A stretch of 64,000 nt of DNA. It comes from JANRLT01 sp041736895. GTDB taxonomy: Bacteria > Planctomycetota > Planctomycetia > Pirellulales > JALHPA01. The notes below the pieces were generated by a model, which saw only the letters and a program-made list of their open reading frames with translations, searched no databases and was not told the DNA's origin. This document shows positions 22,719 to 32,183 of this stretch, piece after piece. Location: positions 1 to 64,000 of the forward strand of contig JBGSSS010000198.1 of NCBI GenBank assembly GCA_041736895.1, in the 5' to 3' direction. How positions within the stretch are numbered: position 1 is the stretch's first letter; the number at the start of each line of letters is the position of its first letter. Both the position numbers and the translations under genes were made by a program.

Positions 22719-24142
22719 CTCTGCATTTTCCAGGTCTGGAATTTGCCGTGATGCTGCCGCTCTTGGGCGCGATCTTCGTGAACTTGCTGCGCGATCCCCT
22801 CCGCGCGCGGCACGCATCCGTCATCATCACCGGCATCACCTTGTTCATCGCGCTTGCCACTTGGATCGATTTTGCCTACGTCGGCGGCAAGATCGCGCGG
22901 GATCCAAACGACCTGGTGCGGTGGCTGACGGGGCATGAGCTCTTTGATATCGATCAACTTAGCGCCCCGCTGCTGCCGCTTGTCGCGTTGCTCTATTTCC
23001 TGACAACACTGACGACGCTGCATATTAAAATCCGCCGCTTTTCGTTTGCTTTGAACTTACTCTCCGAAGGTCTCGTGCTCGCGACCTTCAGTTGCAAGGA
23101 GTATAGCTGGGCGATCATCGCACTCATGGCATTGTCGACGATTCCGCCGCTGGTGGAGTTGCGCTCGCGCAATAAACCGTTGCGCGTTTATCTGATTCAC
23201 ATGAGTTTGTTTGTTGCACTGATGGTCGGCGGCCAGTTGCTGATCGATTCCTATCACGGCGAAGCGGTTCCGGCCTGGGCCGTCGCGCCGTTGATGGCCG
23301 CCGTGCTGATTCGCAGTGGAATTCTTCCGTTTCATTGCTGGGTCACGGATCTCTTCGAGCATGCCAGTTTCGGCACGGCGCTGCTTTTTGTCACACCCAT
23401 CACCGGAGCTTACGCCGCAGTCCATTTGATTCTGCCCGTCGCGGACACCGAATTGCTCCGCGCGATGGGGCTACTCTCATTGGCCACGGCCGTCTACACG
23501 GCGGGCATGGCGCTGGTGCAGCGCGAGGCGCGGCGGCTATTTTGTTACCTTTTCCTTAGCCATTCGGCGCTCGTGCTGATGGGCCTCGAAATGATTCAGC
23601 CCTATGGCTTGACCGGCGCGCTGTGCGTCTGGCTCTCGGTCGGATTATCGTTGGGCGGGTTTGGCTTGACGCTGCGGGCACTCGAATCGCGACGGGGGCG
23701 ATTGTTGCTCCACGATTTCCAAGGGCTCTACGATCAGACGCCGACGTTGGCCGTTTGTTTCGCGCTCCTCGGCTTGGCCAGTGTCGGATTTCCTTGCACG
23801 ATCGGGTTCATCGGCATGGAAATGCTCGTCGACGGAGCGGTCGAGACGTATCCCTCCGTCGGAATCGCCGTCGTGATCGCCGCGGCGTTGAATGGCATCG
23901 CGGTGATTCATACGTATTTTCTGATCTTCACCGGCACACGGCATCGCAGCATGATCTCGCTCCGAATCGGCTGGCGCGAGCGCACGGCCGTGCTGGTGCT
24001 GGTGGCGTTAATTCTGCTGGGCGGCATCATCCCGCAGCCCGGCGTCCATTCTCGGCATCTGGCCAGTCAGGAAATCCTCGAGGCTCGCAATCCAAAACCG
24101 ATTCCCGGCGACGTCGTCAAAGCCGAAGCGGATGAGGATTAA
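22715..24142 (+). CDS. Second NuoL/M-like membrane subunit of the DAB operon
   Basis: A 475-residue polytopic protein, also NADH-dehydrogenase-subunit-like: IRSGILPFHCWVTDLFEHAS corresponds to the K-x-P-FH-x-WLPxA-x-E region of NuoM/NuoL and REARRLFCYLFLSHSALVLMG to the discontinuous helix with a K/R-x-x-L-A-Y-S-S motif. The first conserved Glu is in TFSCKEYSWAIIALM, a degenerate form. Later GLASVGFPCTIGFIGMEML matches the FxGKxxI-like segment. Overlaps the first membrane gene by four bases, so all three genes form one translationally coupled operon. It may form a second half-channel; whether it conducts ions is unknown. Confidence 0.8.
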   Translation: MTLHFPGLEFAVMLPLLGAIFVNLLRDPLRARHASVIITGITLFIALATWIDFAYVGGKIARDPNDLVRWLTGHELFDIDQLSAPLLPLVALLYFLTTLTTLHIKIRRFSFALNLLSEGLVLATFSCKEYSWAIIALMALSTIPPLVELRSRNKPLRVYLIHMSLFVALMVGGQLLIDSYHGEAVPAWAVAPLMAAVLIRSGILPFHCWVTDLFEHASFGTALLFVTPITGAYAAVHLILPVADTELLRAMGLLSLATAVYTAGMALVQREARRLFCYLFLSHSALVLMGLEMIQPYGLTGALCVWLSVGLSLGGFGLTLRALESRRGRLLLHDFQGLYDQTPTLAVCFALLGLASVGFPCTIGFIGMEMLVDGAVETYPSVGIAVVIAAALNGIAVIHTYFLIFTGTRHRSMISLRIGWRERTAVLVLVALILLGGIIPQPGVHSRHLASQEILEARNPKPIPGDVVKAEADED

Positions 24143-24184
24143 CGAAGGAAATCAGCCAATAATTTACTGGCCGCTGATCCGCAC

Positions 24185-24259
24185 GGAGATAGGCAAGAGA
24201 ATGAAGGCAGAAGAATAATTCTGTTTTATTCTCCTGCCTTCATTCTTCTGCCTATCTCC
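24185..24259. repeat. Inverted repeat of the AGGCAAGAGAATGAAGGCAG family, copy 2
   Basis: GGAGATAGGCAAGAGAATGA... and ...TTCTTCTGCCTATCTCC pair over about 33 bases around a short centre (TTCTGT). It lies between the convergent DAB operon and sulfatase genes, so it may also act as a hairpin at the ends of both transcripts. Confidence 0.75.
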
Positions 24260-24378
24260 CTAACTTGTGAATTGAAGCGCAATGAGAGCATCGCATAAAA
24301 AGTTCCAACACCTTCAATTGCTTCAAGTCCTTGCAAAAAGAAGTGTTATAAGAAGCAGTAGGGTACCGAAATCGTCTC

Positions 24379-25749
24379 TCACTCCGGCAGGTCCTTCAAA
24401 TCATCAGGCATCTTGGGATTGTCGAGCGCCTGCTGTGCTGCAAGCAGTTTTTTCAATTCCGCGACGCGTTTGGGTTCCGCTTTGACGAGGTCTTTCTTCT
24501 CGTAAGGATCATCGCCGATATTGAAAAGCTGCTCAACGCCTTGAGCATTGATGATAAGCTTCCAATCGCCGTGGCGCAGCGAACCTCCCTTGCGCATCGC
24601 GATATAAATCGTGCGCGGGGAAGCATTTTTCGTCATACCGGTCAACGCCGGCCACTGGTTCATCCCGTCCCACTTCAGGTCTTCTTTGGGCACATAACCG
24701 GCGAGACTGGAAATCGTCGGAAACCAATCAACACAGTGCATCGGTGTGGTGAATTTTTGCGGCGTAAGCTTGCCCGGCCAATTGGCGAAAGCGCAGACGC
24801 GCGTCCCGCCTTCGTAGAGCGTGTTCTTGCCGGCGCGGAGCGGATCGTTTTCGCTGTTCAGCGGCGAATCGGGCACCGTGCCGACGTACGCGTTCTTGAG
24901 CGATTCGATCCCGCCGTTGTCGCTGGTAAAGACAATGAGCGTATTCTCGCGCTGGCCGGTTTGCTCGAGAGCTTCGACCATCTGGCCAACCTTGGCATCG
25001 ACCTGCGCGACCATCGCCGCCATGCGCAGGCGCGAGTTCTGCTTCGCCGGATCGTCGTCGAACTTCACACCGTCATACAGCTTCAGGTACTCCGCCGGCG
25101 CATCAACTGGCGTGTGAACGGCGTGGAATGGGACGTAGATGAACCACGGGTCCTTTTTTTCTTTGATCCGCTTCACCGCCTCGGCTGCGATGAGCTCCGT
25201 CGCGTTTCCCTCTTCGTCAAAGAACTTGCCGTCGCGATGCCACGTGTCTTCATACGGGCCCTTGCGGTACTTGTGAGTCCAGGGATCGGCCGCGCCGGTG
25301 AGCGTCCCGTAACCGTGATCGAAGCCGTAAGCGTTCGGCCCCCATTCGGGTTTCGCGCCCAAATGCCACTTGCCCATCTGATACGTCTTGTAGCCAACGG
25401 ATTTGAGTGCTGAAGCCAAGTTCACGGTCCCCAGCGGCATCGCGCGGAGATTGCTCGGGGCGAGCGCTTGCGGACCAAAACGCCCCGGATAGCGGCCGCT
25501 CATCAGCGCCGTGCGCGTCGGCGTGCAGACCGGTTGGACATAATGCTGATCGAGTTCGACGCCCGACTTGACGAGCTTGTCCATGACCGGCGTCTTGGAA
25601 AATCCGCCATGCCAGCCGACATCGCTCCAGCCGAGATCATCGGCGACGATCAAGAGGATGTTGGGCTTTGCAGTCGCAGGTTTGCTTTCTTCGGCTTGCC
25701 CGGCAACAGCAGCCAAAGCGATGAAGGCCAGAGTGAATGCTGTTTTCAT
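24379..25749 (-). CDS. Exported type I sulfatase
   Basis: Sulfate-ester hydrolase of the alkaline-phosphatase fold. Signal peptide MKTAFTLAFIALAAVAGQAE. The metal-binding start PNILLIVADDLGWSD, the signature C75-T-P-T-R-T-A-L-M-S-G-R (Cys to be converted to formylglycine), the second signature GYKTYQMGKWHLG, FHAVHTP and the metal site VFTSDNGG are all intact. The ATG at 25747-25749 is chosen although the frame opens three codons earlier at a GTG. Planctomycetes carry many such enzymes for sulfated algal polysaccharides; the substrate here cannot be told. The required formylglycine-generating enzyme is not in the window. Confidence 0.93.
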   Translation of the reverse strand: MKTAFTLAFIALAAVAGQAEESKPATAKPNILLIVADDLGWSDVGWHGGFSKTPVMDKLVKSGVELDQHYVQPVCTPTRTALMSGRYPGRFGPQALAPSNLRAMPLGTVNLASALKSVGYKTYQMGKWHLGAKPEWGPNAYGFDHGYGTLTGAADPWTHKYRKGPYEDTWHRDGKFFDEEGNATELIAAEAVKRIKEKKDPWFIYVPFHAVHTPVDAPAEYLKLYDGVKFDDDPAKQNSRLRMAAMVAQVDAKVGQMVEALEQTGQRENTLIVFTSDNGGIESLKNAYVGTVPDSPLNSENDPLRAGKNTLYEGGTRVCAFANWPGKLTPQKFTTPMHCVDWFPTISSLAGYVPKEDLKWDGMNQWPALTGMTKNASPRTIYIAMRKGGSLRHGDWKLIINAQGVEQLFNIGDDPYEKKDLVKAEPKRVAELKKLLAAQQALDNPKMPDDLKDLPE

Positions 25750-25895
25750 AAAAAACACGGATGGATGAAAAATGAGAGCCGAGATCTTCCCAGGAACCGA
25801 CCTTAGAATTGTACCATGCAGCGGCAGTCATTTCCTTGCTATATTTTGACTTGCAAGACTGCTCCTCACTCCAGACATTCCCACATTCGCATCTC

Positions 25896-28556
25896 ATGGC
25901 GCAAGAGCAAAACGTAGCTACCGCAGAACACCACCGCTTGCAAGAAGCCAAGCAGCGCACCGCACCCTGGCGGCTTTGGGGACCGTATCTTTCGGAACGG
26001 CAATGGGGAACGGTGCGCGAGGATTACAGCGCTAACGGCGATGCTTGGGGTTACTTGACTCATGATCAAGCCCGCAGCCGCGCCTATCGTTGGGGTGAAG
26101 ATGGTCTTGCCGGATTCAGCGATGACAACTCGCGGCTCTGCTTGTCGCTGGCGCTGTGGAATGGCAAAGATCCGATCTTGAAGGAACGGCTCTTTGGCCT
26201 GACGAACAACGAAGGGAATCACGGCGAAGACGTCAAGGAGCAATATTACTACCTTGATGCGACGCCAACGCATTCGTACCTGAAGATGCTGTACAAGTAT
26301 CCGCAAGCAGAGTTCCCGTACGAAAAACTTGTCGCGGAGAATCGAAAACGAACCAAGCAGGAGCCCGAGTATGAGTTGATGGACACGGGTATCTTCGACG
26401 AGGATCGGTACTTCGATGTCTTCGTGGAATATGCCAAGGCTGGTCCGACGGACTTATTGATGCTGGTGACGATTCACAATCGAGGACCGGAAGCGGCGGC
26501 GATTCATTTGTTGCCGCAGGTTTGGTTTCGCAACACATGGACTTGGAGCGATGCCGAAGAGCGGCCGGTGATTCTGGACAACGATACCGGCGGGATCGAA
26601 GCGATTCACGCCAAATTAGGCCGTTACTATTGCCGCATCGAAGGGGGCACCAAGTGGCTGTTCACGGAGAACGAAACGAATTCGCAACGTCTCTTTGGGC
26701 AACCAAACGGTCACGCGCATTGCAAAGATGCGTTCCACGACTATGTCGTCGAAGGCCGAACGGAGGCCGTGAACCCGCATCCCAAAGGAACCAAAGCGGC
26801 ATCGCATTTTCAGTGGACAATTCCGCCGGGTCAGTCGCGCCAACTGCGCATGCGTTTAACGAAAGACGTACCTCCGGTCGTCGAACCGCAATCGTTCGAT
26901 GCAATCTTCGCGCAGCGGCGTGCCGAAGCAGATGAGTTCTACGCTTCATTGCAGCAAGATGTCGCTGGCGACGATGCGATTCATGTTCAACGCCAAGCAT
27001 GGGCCGGAATGATTTGGAGCAAACAGTTTTATTACTACGATGTCACCGATTGGCTGCGCGGTGACAAGGCCGAGCCAACGCCGCCGCCGGAACGGCTCAA
27101 AGGACGCAATTTTCATTGGCTGCATCTCAACAATGCCGACATCATCTCGATGCCGGACAAGTGGGAGTATCCGTGGTACGCGGCTTGGGACTTGGCCTTT
27201 CATTGTCTGCCGCTGGCTCACATCGATCCGGAATTTGCCAAGGGTCAACTTCTGCTCCTGACGCGCGAATGGTACATGCATCCCAATGGGCAATTGCCCG
27301 CGTATGAATGGGCGTTTGGCGATGTGAATCCGCCGGTGCATGCGTGGGCGACGTGGCGCGTCTTTGAAATCGATCGCGAGAAGCAAGGCGGCGACGGCGA
27401 TCTGGCGTTTCTCGAGCGCGTCTTTCACAAGCTCTTGCTGAACTTCACTTGGTGGGTCAACCGTAAAGACTCGACAAATCGCAATATCTTCGAAGGCGGT
27501 TTTCTGGGGCTCGACAACATCGGCGTGTTTGACCGCAACATCCAATTCCGTGCCGGTGTCGCACTAGAGCAAGCCGATGCGACGGCGTGGATGTCGATGT
27601 TCACGTTGAACATGATGCGCATCGCCCTGGAATTGGCTTCGCACAATCCGGTCTACGCAGACATCGCCACCAAGTTCTTCGAGCATTTTCTGCGCATCGC
27701 CTGGGCGATTAACAACGCCGGAAATGATTTGCATGCTCCGGGCTTGTGGGATGAAGAAGATGAGTTTTATTACGACAAACTGACTTGCGATGATGGCCGA
27801 ATGGTGCGGCTCAAGGTTCGTTCGCTGGTGGGCTTGATTCCGCTCTTTGCCGTGGAAGTGCTAGAGCCGGAGTTGCTGCTGAAGCTCAAGGGTTTTCAGC
27901 GGCGGCTCAATTGGTTTTTGAATTACCGGCCGGAGTTGGCGGCGCAGGTCTCGCGTTGGTTCGAGCAGGGGCGCGGCGATCGGCGGTTGTTATCGTTGCT
28001 CCGCGGGCATCGGATGAAATGTTTGCTGCGGCGGATGTTGCACGAGAGCGAGTTTCTTTCCGACTATGGGGTGCGAGCGCTGTCGCGCGTTCATCTGCAG
28101 CAGCCCTACCAAGTCAATATCGAGGGGCAGCATCTGAGCATCGAATATTGGCCGGCGGAATCGGAATCGGGTATGTTCGGCGGCAATTCCAATTGGCGCG
28201 GACCGATTTGGTTTCCGGTGAATCATCTGATCATCGAATCGCTCCGGCGGTTTCATTCGTACTACGGCGATGAGTTCAAGATCGAATGCCCCACGGGCTC
28301 CGGGACGATGCTCACGCTGAGCGAAGTGGCGGATGAATTATCGCGCCGCTTGTCGCGTTTGTTTCTAAGAGACGTGCAGGGCCGTCGTCCGATCTTCGGC
28401 GAACAGAGTAAATTGCAAAGCGATCCGCAGTTCCGTGATCACTTGCACTTTTACGAATACTTTCACGGCGACAACGGCCGCGGGGTGGGAGCCTCGCACC
28501 AGACCGGATGGACCGGTTTGATTTCGCTGTTGTTAATGAAGCAGCCTACGGCCTAG
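25896..28556 (+). CDS. Large glucosidase-like glycoside hydrolase (MGH1/GH63-like)
   Basis: An 886-residue cytoplasmic protein without signal peptide. N-terminal beta-sandwich (FGPYL-type start: RLWGPYLSERQWGTVREDYS, GLAGFSDDNSRLCLSLALWN) followed by an (alpha/alpha)6 barrel: YPWYAAWDLAFHCLP, GQLPAYEWAFGDVNPPVHAW and, near the C-terminus, GGNSNWRGPIWFPVNHLIIE and HQTGWTGLISLLL. This order is seen in mannosylglycerate-hydrolase-like and GH63-like proteins often annotated as glucosidase. Acidic residues in the WDLAFH and YEWAFGD segments are candidate catalytic residues. ATG 25896 is favoured over the upstream in-frame start at 25809. It diverges from the sulfatase with a 146-base gap. Confidence 0.82.
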   Translation: MAQEQNVATAEHHRLQEAKQRTAPWRLWGPYLSERQWGTVREDYSANGDAWGYLTHDQARSRAYRWGEDGLAGFSDDNSRLCLSLALWNGKDPILKERLFGLTNNEGNHGEDVKEQYYYLDATPTHSYLKMLYKYPQAEFPYEKLVAENRKRTKQEPEYELMDTGIFDEDRYFDVFVEYAKAGPTDLLMLVTIHNRGPEAAAIHLLPQVWFRNTWTWSDAEERPVILDNDTGGIEAIHAKLGRYYCRIEGGTKWLFTENETNSQRLFGQPNGHAHCKDAFHDYVVEGRTEAVNPHPKGTKAASHFQWTIPPGQSRQLRMRLTKDVPPVVEPQSFDAIFAQRRAEADEFYASLQQDVAGDDAIHVQRQAWAGMIWSKQFYYYDVTDWLRGDKAEPTPPPERLKGRNFHWLHLNNADIISMPDKWEYPWYAAWDLAFHCLPLAHIDPEFAKGQLLLLTREWYMHPNGQLPAYEWAFGDVNPPVHAWATWRVFEIDREKQGGDGDLAFLERVFHKLLLNFTWWVNRKDSTNRNIFEGGFLGLDNIGVFDRNIQFRAGVALEQADATAWMSMFTLNMMRIALELASHNPVYADIATKFFEHFLRIAWAINNAGNDLHAPGLWDEEDEFYYDKLTCDDGRMVRLKVRSLVGLIPLFAVEVLEPELLLKLKGFQRRLNWFLNYRPELAAQVSRWFEQGRGDRRLLSLLRGHRMKCLLRRMLHESEFLSDYGVRALSRVHLQQPYQVNIEGQHLSIEYWPAESESGMFGGNSNWRGPIWFPVNHLIIESLRRFHSYYGDEFKIECPTGSGTMLTLSEVADELSRRLSRLFLRDVQGRRPIFGEQSKLQSDPQFRDHLHFYEYFHGDNGRGVGASHQTGWTGLISLLLMKQPTA

Positions 28557-28718
28557 CACGTCGAGCAACAACGATAACCGTTGGCATCGACCGGACGAAA
28601 GAGGGCACGGCTGATTCTGCCAAAAGGCTTTTTACGAGCCCCCCTCTCATAGCTCGAAGCTCCCCTCTAGAACACATGTTTTTCAATATGCTCTAAGTTT
28701 TTTTCAGCAAATTTCGCC

Positions 28719-29507
28719 GTGTTTTTAGAGCGATTATTCAATTTAGGCACCTTGAACTTGACCGGTGCCAGCATGTACACAGGCCCGACTTTTGTGTCTG
28801 CCGGCAAGCTGCTCATCAATGGCAACAACTCGGCTGCCACGGGGAACGTCACCGTGAATTCGTTAGCCACCCTCGGCGGCGGCGGGACCGCAGGCGGATC
28901 GACAAACGTGGGCATCGTCGCAACGGGCAAGCTCGACCTGAATGACAACGACCTGGTCGTTGACAACGGCAACTTGGCGACGCTCACCGCGCAGCTCGCT
29001 TCGGGCTTGGACATCAACGGCAGCTACGGCAACGGCCCTGGCATCACGAGCAGTGCGTTCGCCAACAACGTCGATTTCAACACGGTGCTCGGCATCGCGG
29101 CGAATGTGGAACTGGGTTACACATCGTTCTCCGGTCAGACGGTCGATGCCAACGATGTGCTGATCAAGTACACCTACTATGGCGATGCCGACTTGAGCGG
29201 TTCGGTCGATACCTCGACGGACTTCGACTTGTACATCACCGGTCTGACCAGCGGCGGCAGCCTTGGCGGTTGGTTATACGGTGACTTTGACTACAGCGGC
29301 ACGGTCGATTCCTCCACGGACTTCGACTTGTACATCACGGGTCTCACCAGCCAAGGCAGCCCGTTGTTGACCGCCGGCGGTGGTGGGAATCTGGTGCAAG
29401 CCGTGCCGGAACCATCGACGTTCGTCCTAGGCGGCTTGGCCTTGCTCGGCTTCGCCGGCATCGGCATTCGCCGCCGACGCTTGGCAGCAGAAAATGGCAA
29501 ATGCTAA
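28719..29507 (+). pseudogene. 5'-truncated autotransporter-repeat / dockerin-like / PEP-CTERM protein
   Basis: The 262 codons look like the C-terminal end of a much larger surface protein. They begin inside an autotransporter-associated beta-strand repeat (NLTGASMYTGPTFVSAGKLL), followed by two dockerin-like EF-hand repeats (DADLSGSVDTSTDFDLYI and DFDYSGTVDSSTDFDLYI) and a PEP-CTERM sorting signal (VPEPSTFVLGGLALLGFAG then IRRRR). There is no signal peptide and no ATG; the frame starts at a GTG with no ribosome site. Upstream 28557-28718 holds no continuation. Most simply a remnant, though the intact tail and strong terminator mean expression as a fragment is not excluded. Confidence 0.7.
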
Positions 29508-29580
29508 TCAACCGATCATTTGCCACGAGGAACATGGTCGCGAAAAAAATGCTCGCGACCGGACCCCTCATAGCAAGAAT

Positions 29581-29619
29581 AAAAAAAGCCCTGCGACATA
29601 CTAGTCGCAGGGCTTTTTT
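29581..29619. terminator. Strong bidirectional Rho-independent terminator
   Basis: A-tract, GCCCTGCGAC (29588-29597), loop ATACTA, GTCGCAGGGC (29604-29613), T-tract. Symmetric, so it can end both the PEP-CTERM transcript and transcription arriving from the minus strand. 29620-29822 holds nothing recognisable. Confidence 0.9.
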
Positions 29620-29822
29620 GTTCCAGAGCATCGATTCTACGAATGCGCATTCTTGATTCGCGCATTACACCTAGAGCGTGGTCCGTTTGTCCGGGTGTTC
29701 GTGGAAAGTTCGAAATCTGGCTTGCAAGGAGCTTCGTCGCCGAAGCCTATGTCATGCAACTTCTACTAAACGATGGCATGCCTGCATAAAGAAGACGCAG
29801 CAAGGAATTACAAGTGCCATAA

Positions 29823-31061
29823 TCAGCGTGGCACCGGTTTTTTGCCGAACAGGGTTGCGGCGCGGAACGCTGTTACCAAGGAGGAGAGGACGGTCGCGGA
29901 TAAGCGGCGGCGTTTGCTCTTGCTCCCGTTGCTAACAGGATGGGTGGCGATGGTGTTCAAGTAGTGTTGTCGCACACGATCCGCGGCATTATTCCAATCA
30001 CGCTCACAGGCACTCTGCCGCGCGGCCTGGGTCATCTGTTTGCGGTATTCCTGATTCTCCAGAAGTTTTCGCAAATGGCTCGCCGCGGCGTCTGCATCGC
30101 CAGGGTCGAACAGCAGGCCGGATTCGCCCTCAGTCAACAGGCTAGGAATCCCCCCGGCACGCGGGGCCACGACCCCCAATCCACAAGCCATCGCTTCGAG
30201 AACGACATTGCCCATTGTTTCGGTCTCGGACGCATAGACAAATGCGTCGGAAGACGCATATGCCGTCGCGAGTTCCTGACCCTTGAGGTAGCCCACAAAA
30301 GTCGCATTCAAGCCGGCAAAGAGACGCTCTAATTCCGCTCGTTGCGGGCCATCCCCGACAATCGCCAGCCGTGCTTTGGGAACACGTGCCATGACGTCGG
30401 CCAAGAAGGCCACATTTTTCTCTGGCGCTAACCGAGAGACAGTCAACAATAGCGGCTCGTCGGGATGGCCGCCCGAGAGGCGTTGCCGCATTTCCGGCGT
30501 AGCTCGATCGGGACAAAACAGCGCGCTGTCTACCGCCGGCGGCCACAGTTCGACCCGTTCGAATCCGCGCGCGATCAATTCATCTTGCATGATGGTCGAA
30601 ACAGTCAAATTGGTGGCGGCGCGATTGTGATAATCACGCATCAGCCACCACAACATGCTCGACAATGGCTTGAGTAGACCGTAACGTTTGACAAACTCGC
30701 CATACAGCGTGTGAAACGAGAATACGCTCGGATAATTTAAGCCCGCACGCTCCAAAACATCATAACAACGAAAGCCAAAGGCAAAGGGATTGATGTAATG
30801 CAGGATATCCGGCGCGAATTCCTCGAGCGCTGTCACCAAGCGGGCGTCGGGAATCCCAATTCGATATTCGGGATAGGAAGGAAACGGAAAGCTTTGGAAT
30901 TCGATGAATTTGACAGGCGAATTGCGGGGTTCAGAGACTGCTGGACAAGCGACGAATACCTCGTCGCCGCGTGCCAAAAGATGATGAATCAAATTCATCG
31001 TGCGAATTACCACGCCGTCGATTTTTGGAAGAAACACCTCGGCGATAATGGCAATGCGCAT
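29823..31061 (-). CDS. Glycosyltransferase family 4 (SQD2/MgtA-like)
   Basis: A 412-residue GT-B glycosyltransferase transferring a sugar from a nucleotide donor. N-terminal Rossmann half: MRIAIIAEVFLPKIDGVVIR, typical of the sulfolipid-synthase / alpha-mannosyltransferase branch; middle VSTIMQDELIARG. Donor half: LLLTVSRLAPEKNVAFLADV, LAIVGDGPQR, FVGYLKGQELATAYASSDAF and E-x7-E motif ETETMGNVVLEAMACGLGV. The C-terminal 40 residues are basic and unusual. CGAGGG five bases before ATG 31059-31061. Together with the methyltransferase upstream on the same strand it diverges from the lipid-type operon, and a lipid acceptor is therefore likely. Confidence 0.88.
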   Translation of the reverse strand: MRIAIIAEVFLPKIDGVVIRTMNLIHHLLARGDEVFVACPAVSEPRNSPVKFIEFQSFPFPSYPEYRIGIPDARLVTALEEFAPDILHYINPFAFGFRCYDVLERAGLNYPSVFSFHTLYGEFVKRYGLLKPLSSMLWWLMRDYHNRAATNLTVSTIMQDELIARGFERVELWPPAVDSALFCPDRATPEMRQRLSGGHPDEPLLLTVSRLAPEKNVAFLADVMARVPKARLAIVGDGPQRAELERLFAGLNATFVGYLKGQELATAYASSDAFVYASETETMGNVVLEAMACGLGVVAPRAGGIPSLLTEGESGLLFDPGDADAAASHLRKLLENQEYRKQMTQAARQSACERDWNNAADRVRQHYLNTIATHPVSNGSKSKRRRLSATVLSSLVTAFRAATLFGKKPVPR

Positions 31062-31092
31062 CGAGACCCTCGTGGATGTAACAACCGGGACT

Positions 31093-31932
31093 TTAAACCA
31101 ACGGCCTGCGGGCTAACCCAAGTGCCACGGTATGATGGTCGCGCATTGGGAAAACCAGTTTGTTCAAAGCCATGCGGAGCAATGGTCCCGCTTTGTGGAG
31201 TCCTACCTCTTCGATGAAAGCTGTCAGCCAGCTTCCTCGATATCCAAACTCCATGAAATCATCGAAATTCTTGAAATAAACGTCGGGTTGAACCGTCTCA
31301 GCGGCACTGGTTTCAAAGCCATGCCTGCCAAAACATTGCGTTACCGCGTCGCAGTCGATCGGGACAAGCAGTTCTTCTGGTTTCAGTGCTCGCCCTCGGC
31401 CGAACATCATCCGCAACAGACGGCTTTGTGCTATACGCTGCAAACCCGGGAACGATTCTCGCGTCGCACCAACGAAAGACCAATACCCGCCGGGCTTCAG
31501 TTTGCTGAAAATCCGGGGCGCAAGGTGCTCGATGGAAACAAAACCAGTAATAAAGTGAGTGCAAATCAAGTCAAACGATTGATCGGTGAAATGCTGATCG
31601 ACGTTGGCCGCATCGTCGATCGCGGGGATCAAGTCCGGAACGCGAGTCTGGGCAATCTCGATCATCTTTTCGGATAGATCGAGACCGTAGGGCCGAATTT
31701 CGCGAGCCGCTTTTTCCCGAAGTTTGACGATAAATGCCCCGGTCCCCAAGCCCAAGTCCAAGACGTTCATCGGCGGCAATTCGGCCGACAAGCATGATTC
31801 TTCTAGGAGATGATCAAGCGCTCTTCCTAGAGAGCGGCCAGCAACCTGCTGTGGATCGAGGTCATAACTAGGGGCAATGACCTCGTTGTACTGCCGCTGG
31901 ATTTCAGCGTTGATCGCTAGCGATTCGGACAT
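31093..31932 (-). CDS. Class I SAM-dependent methyltransferase
   Basis: A 279-residue cytoplasmic enzyme with SAM motif I VLDLGLGTGAFIVKL, the acidic end of strand 2 in YGLDLSEKMIEIAQ and motif post-I in SFDLICTHFITGF. LKPGGYWSFVGATRE is the usual motif near strand 5. The substrate domain (residues 180-279) has a long hydrophobic/aromatic tract (VYFKNFDDFMEFGYRGSWL). The ATG at 31930-31932 is chosen; a GTG at 31983 is in frame. It ends 31 bases before the glycosyltransferase start, forming a two-gene unit. The acceptor is unknown; small molecule or lipid is likely from context. Confidence 0.8.
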   Translation of the reverse strand: MSESLAINAEIQRQYNEVIAPSYDLDPQQVAGRSLGRALDHLLEESCLSAELPPMNVLDLGLGTGAFIVKLREKAAREIRPYGLDLSEKMIEIAQTRVPDLIPAIDDAANVDQHFTDQSFDLICTHFITGFVSIEHLAPRIFSKLKPGGYWSFVGATRESFPGLQRIAQSRLLRMMFGRGRALKPEELLVPIDCDAVTQCFGRHGFETSAAETVQPDVYFKNFDDFMEFGYRGSWLTAFIEEVGLHKAGPLLRMALNKLVFPMRDHHTVALGLARRPLV

Positions 31933-32183
31933 CCTTGTGGTTCCCGTGTGAGCGTAATTGTCGAGAATTCCTAAAGAGCGCACGCGATTCTATTTCATGC
32001 TCTCATCAGTCAGAAACAATAAAAGCTTTACGATTGCTTTAGGACGATAATAAGTCTGTATTTAGATCAGACTAGGATTTTCTTTGGATTCAAATAATTC
32101 TGGCATCGACGTTTGCAACTCTAGTACGCGACGTTACATTCAGCGCTTCAGTGTTTGTTCTTGTGTCTGGGTCGAAAGGTATT
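31933..32183. promoter_or_regulatory. Divergent intergenic region between the two arms of the lipid-type cluster
   Basis: About 250 bases, AT-rich compared with neighbours (for example AGAAACAATAAAAGC near 32010), separating the methyltransferase and GMC oxidoreductase genes. Both promoters must lie here. No certain -10/-35 pair can be named; AAAGGT at 32175-32180 is the ribosome site of the GMC gene. Confidence 0.45.
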
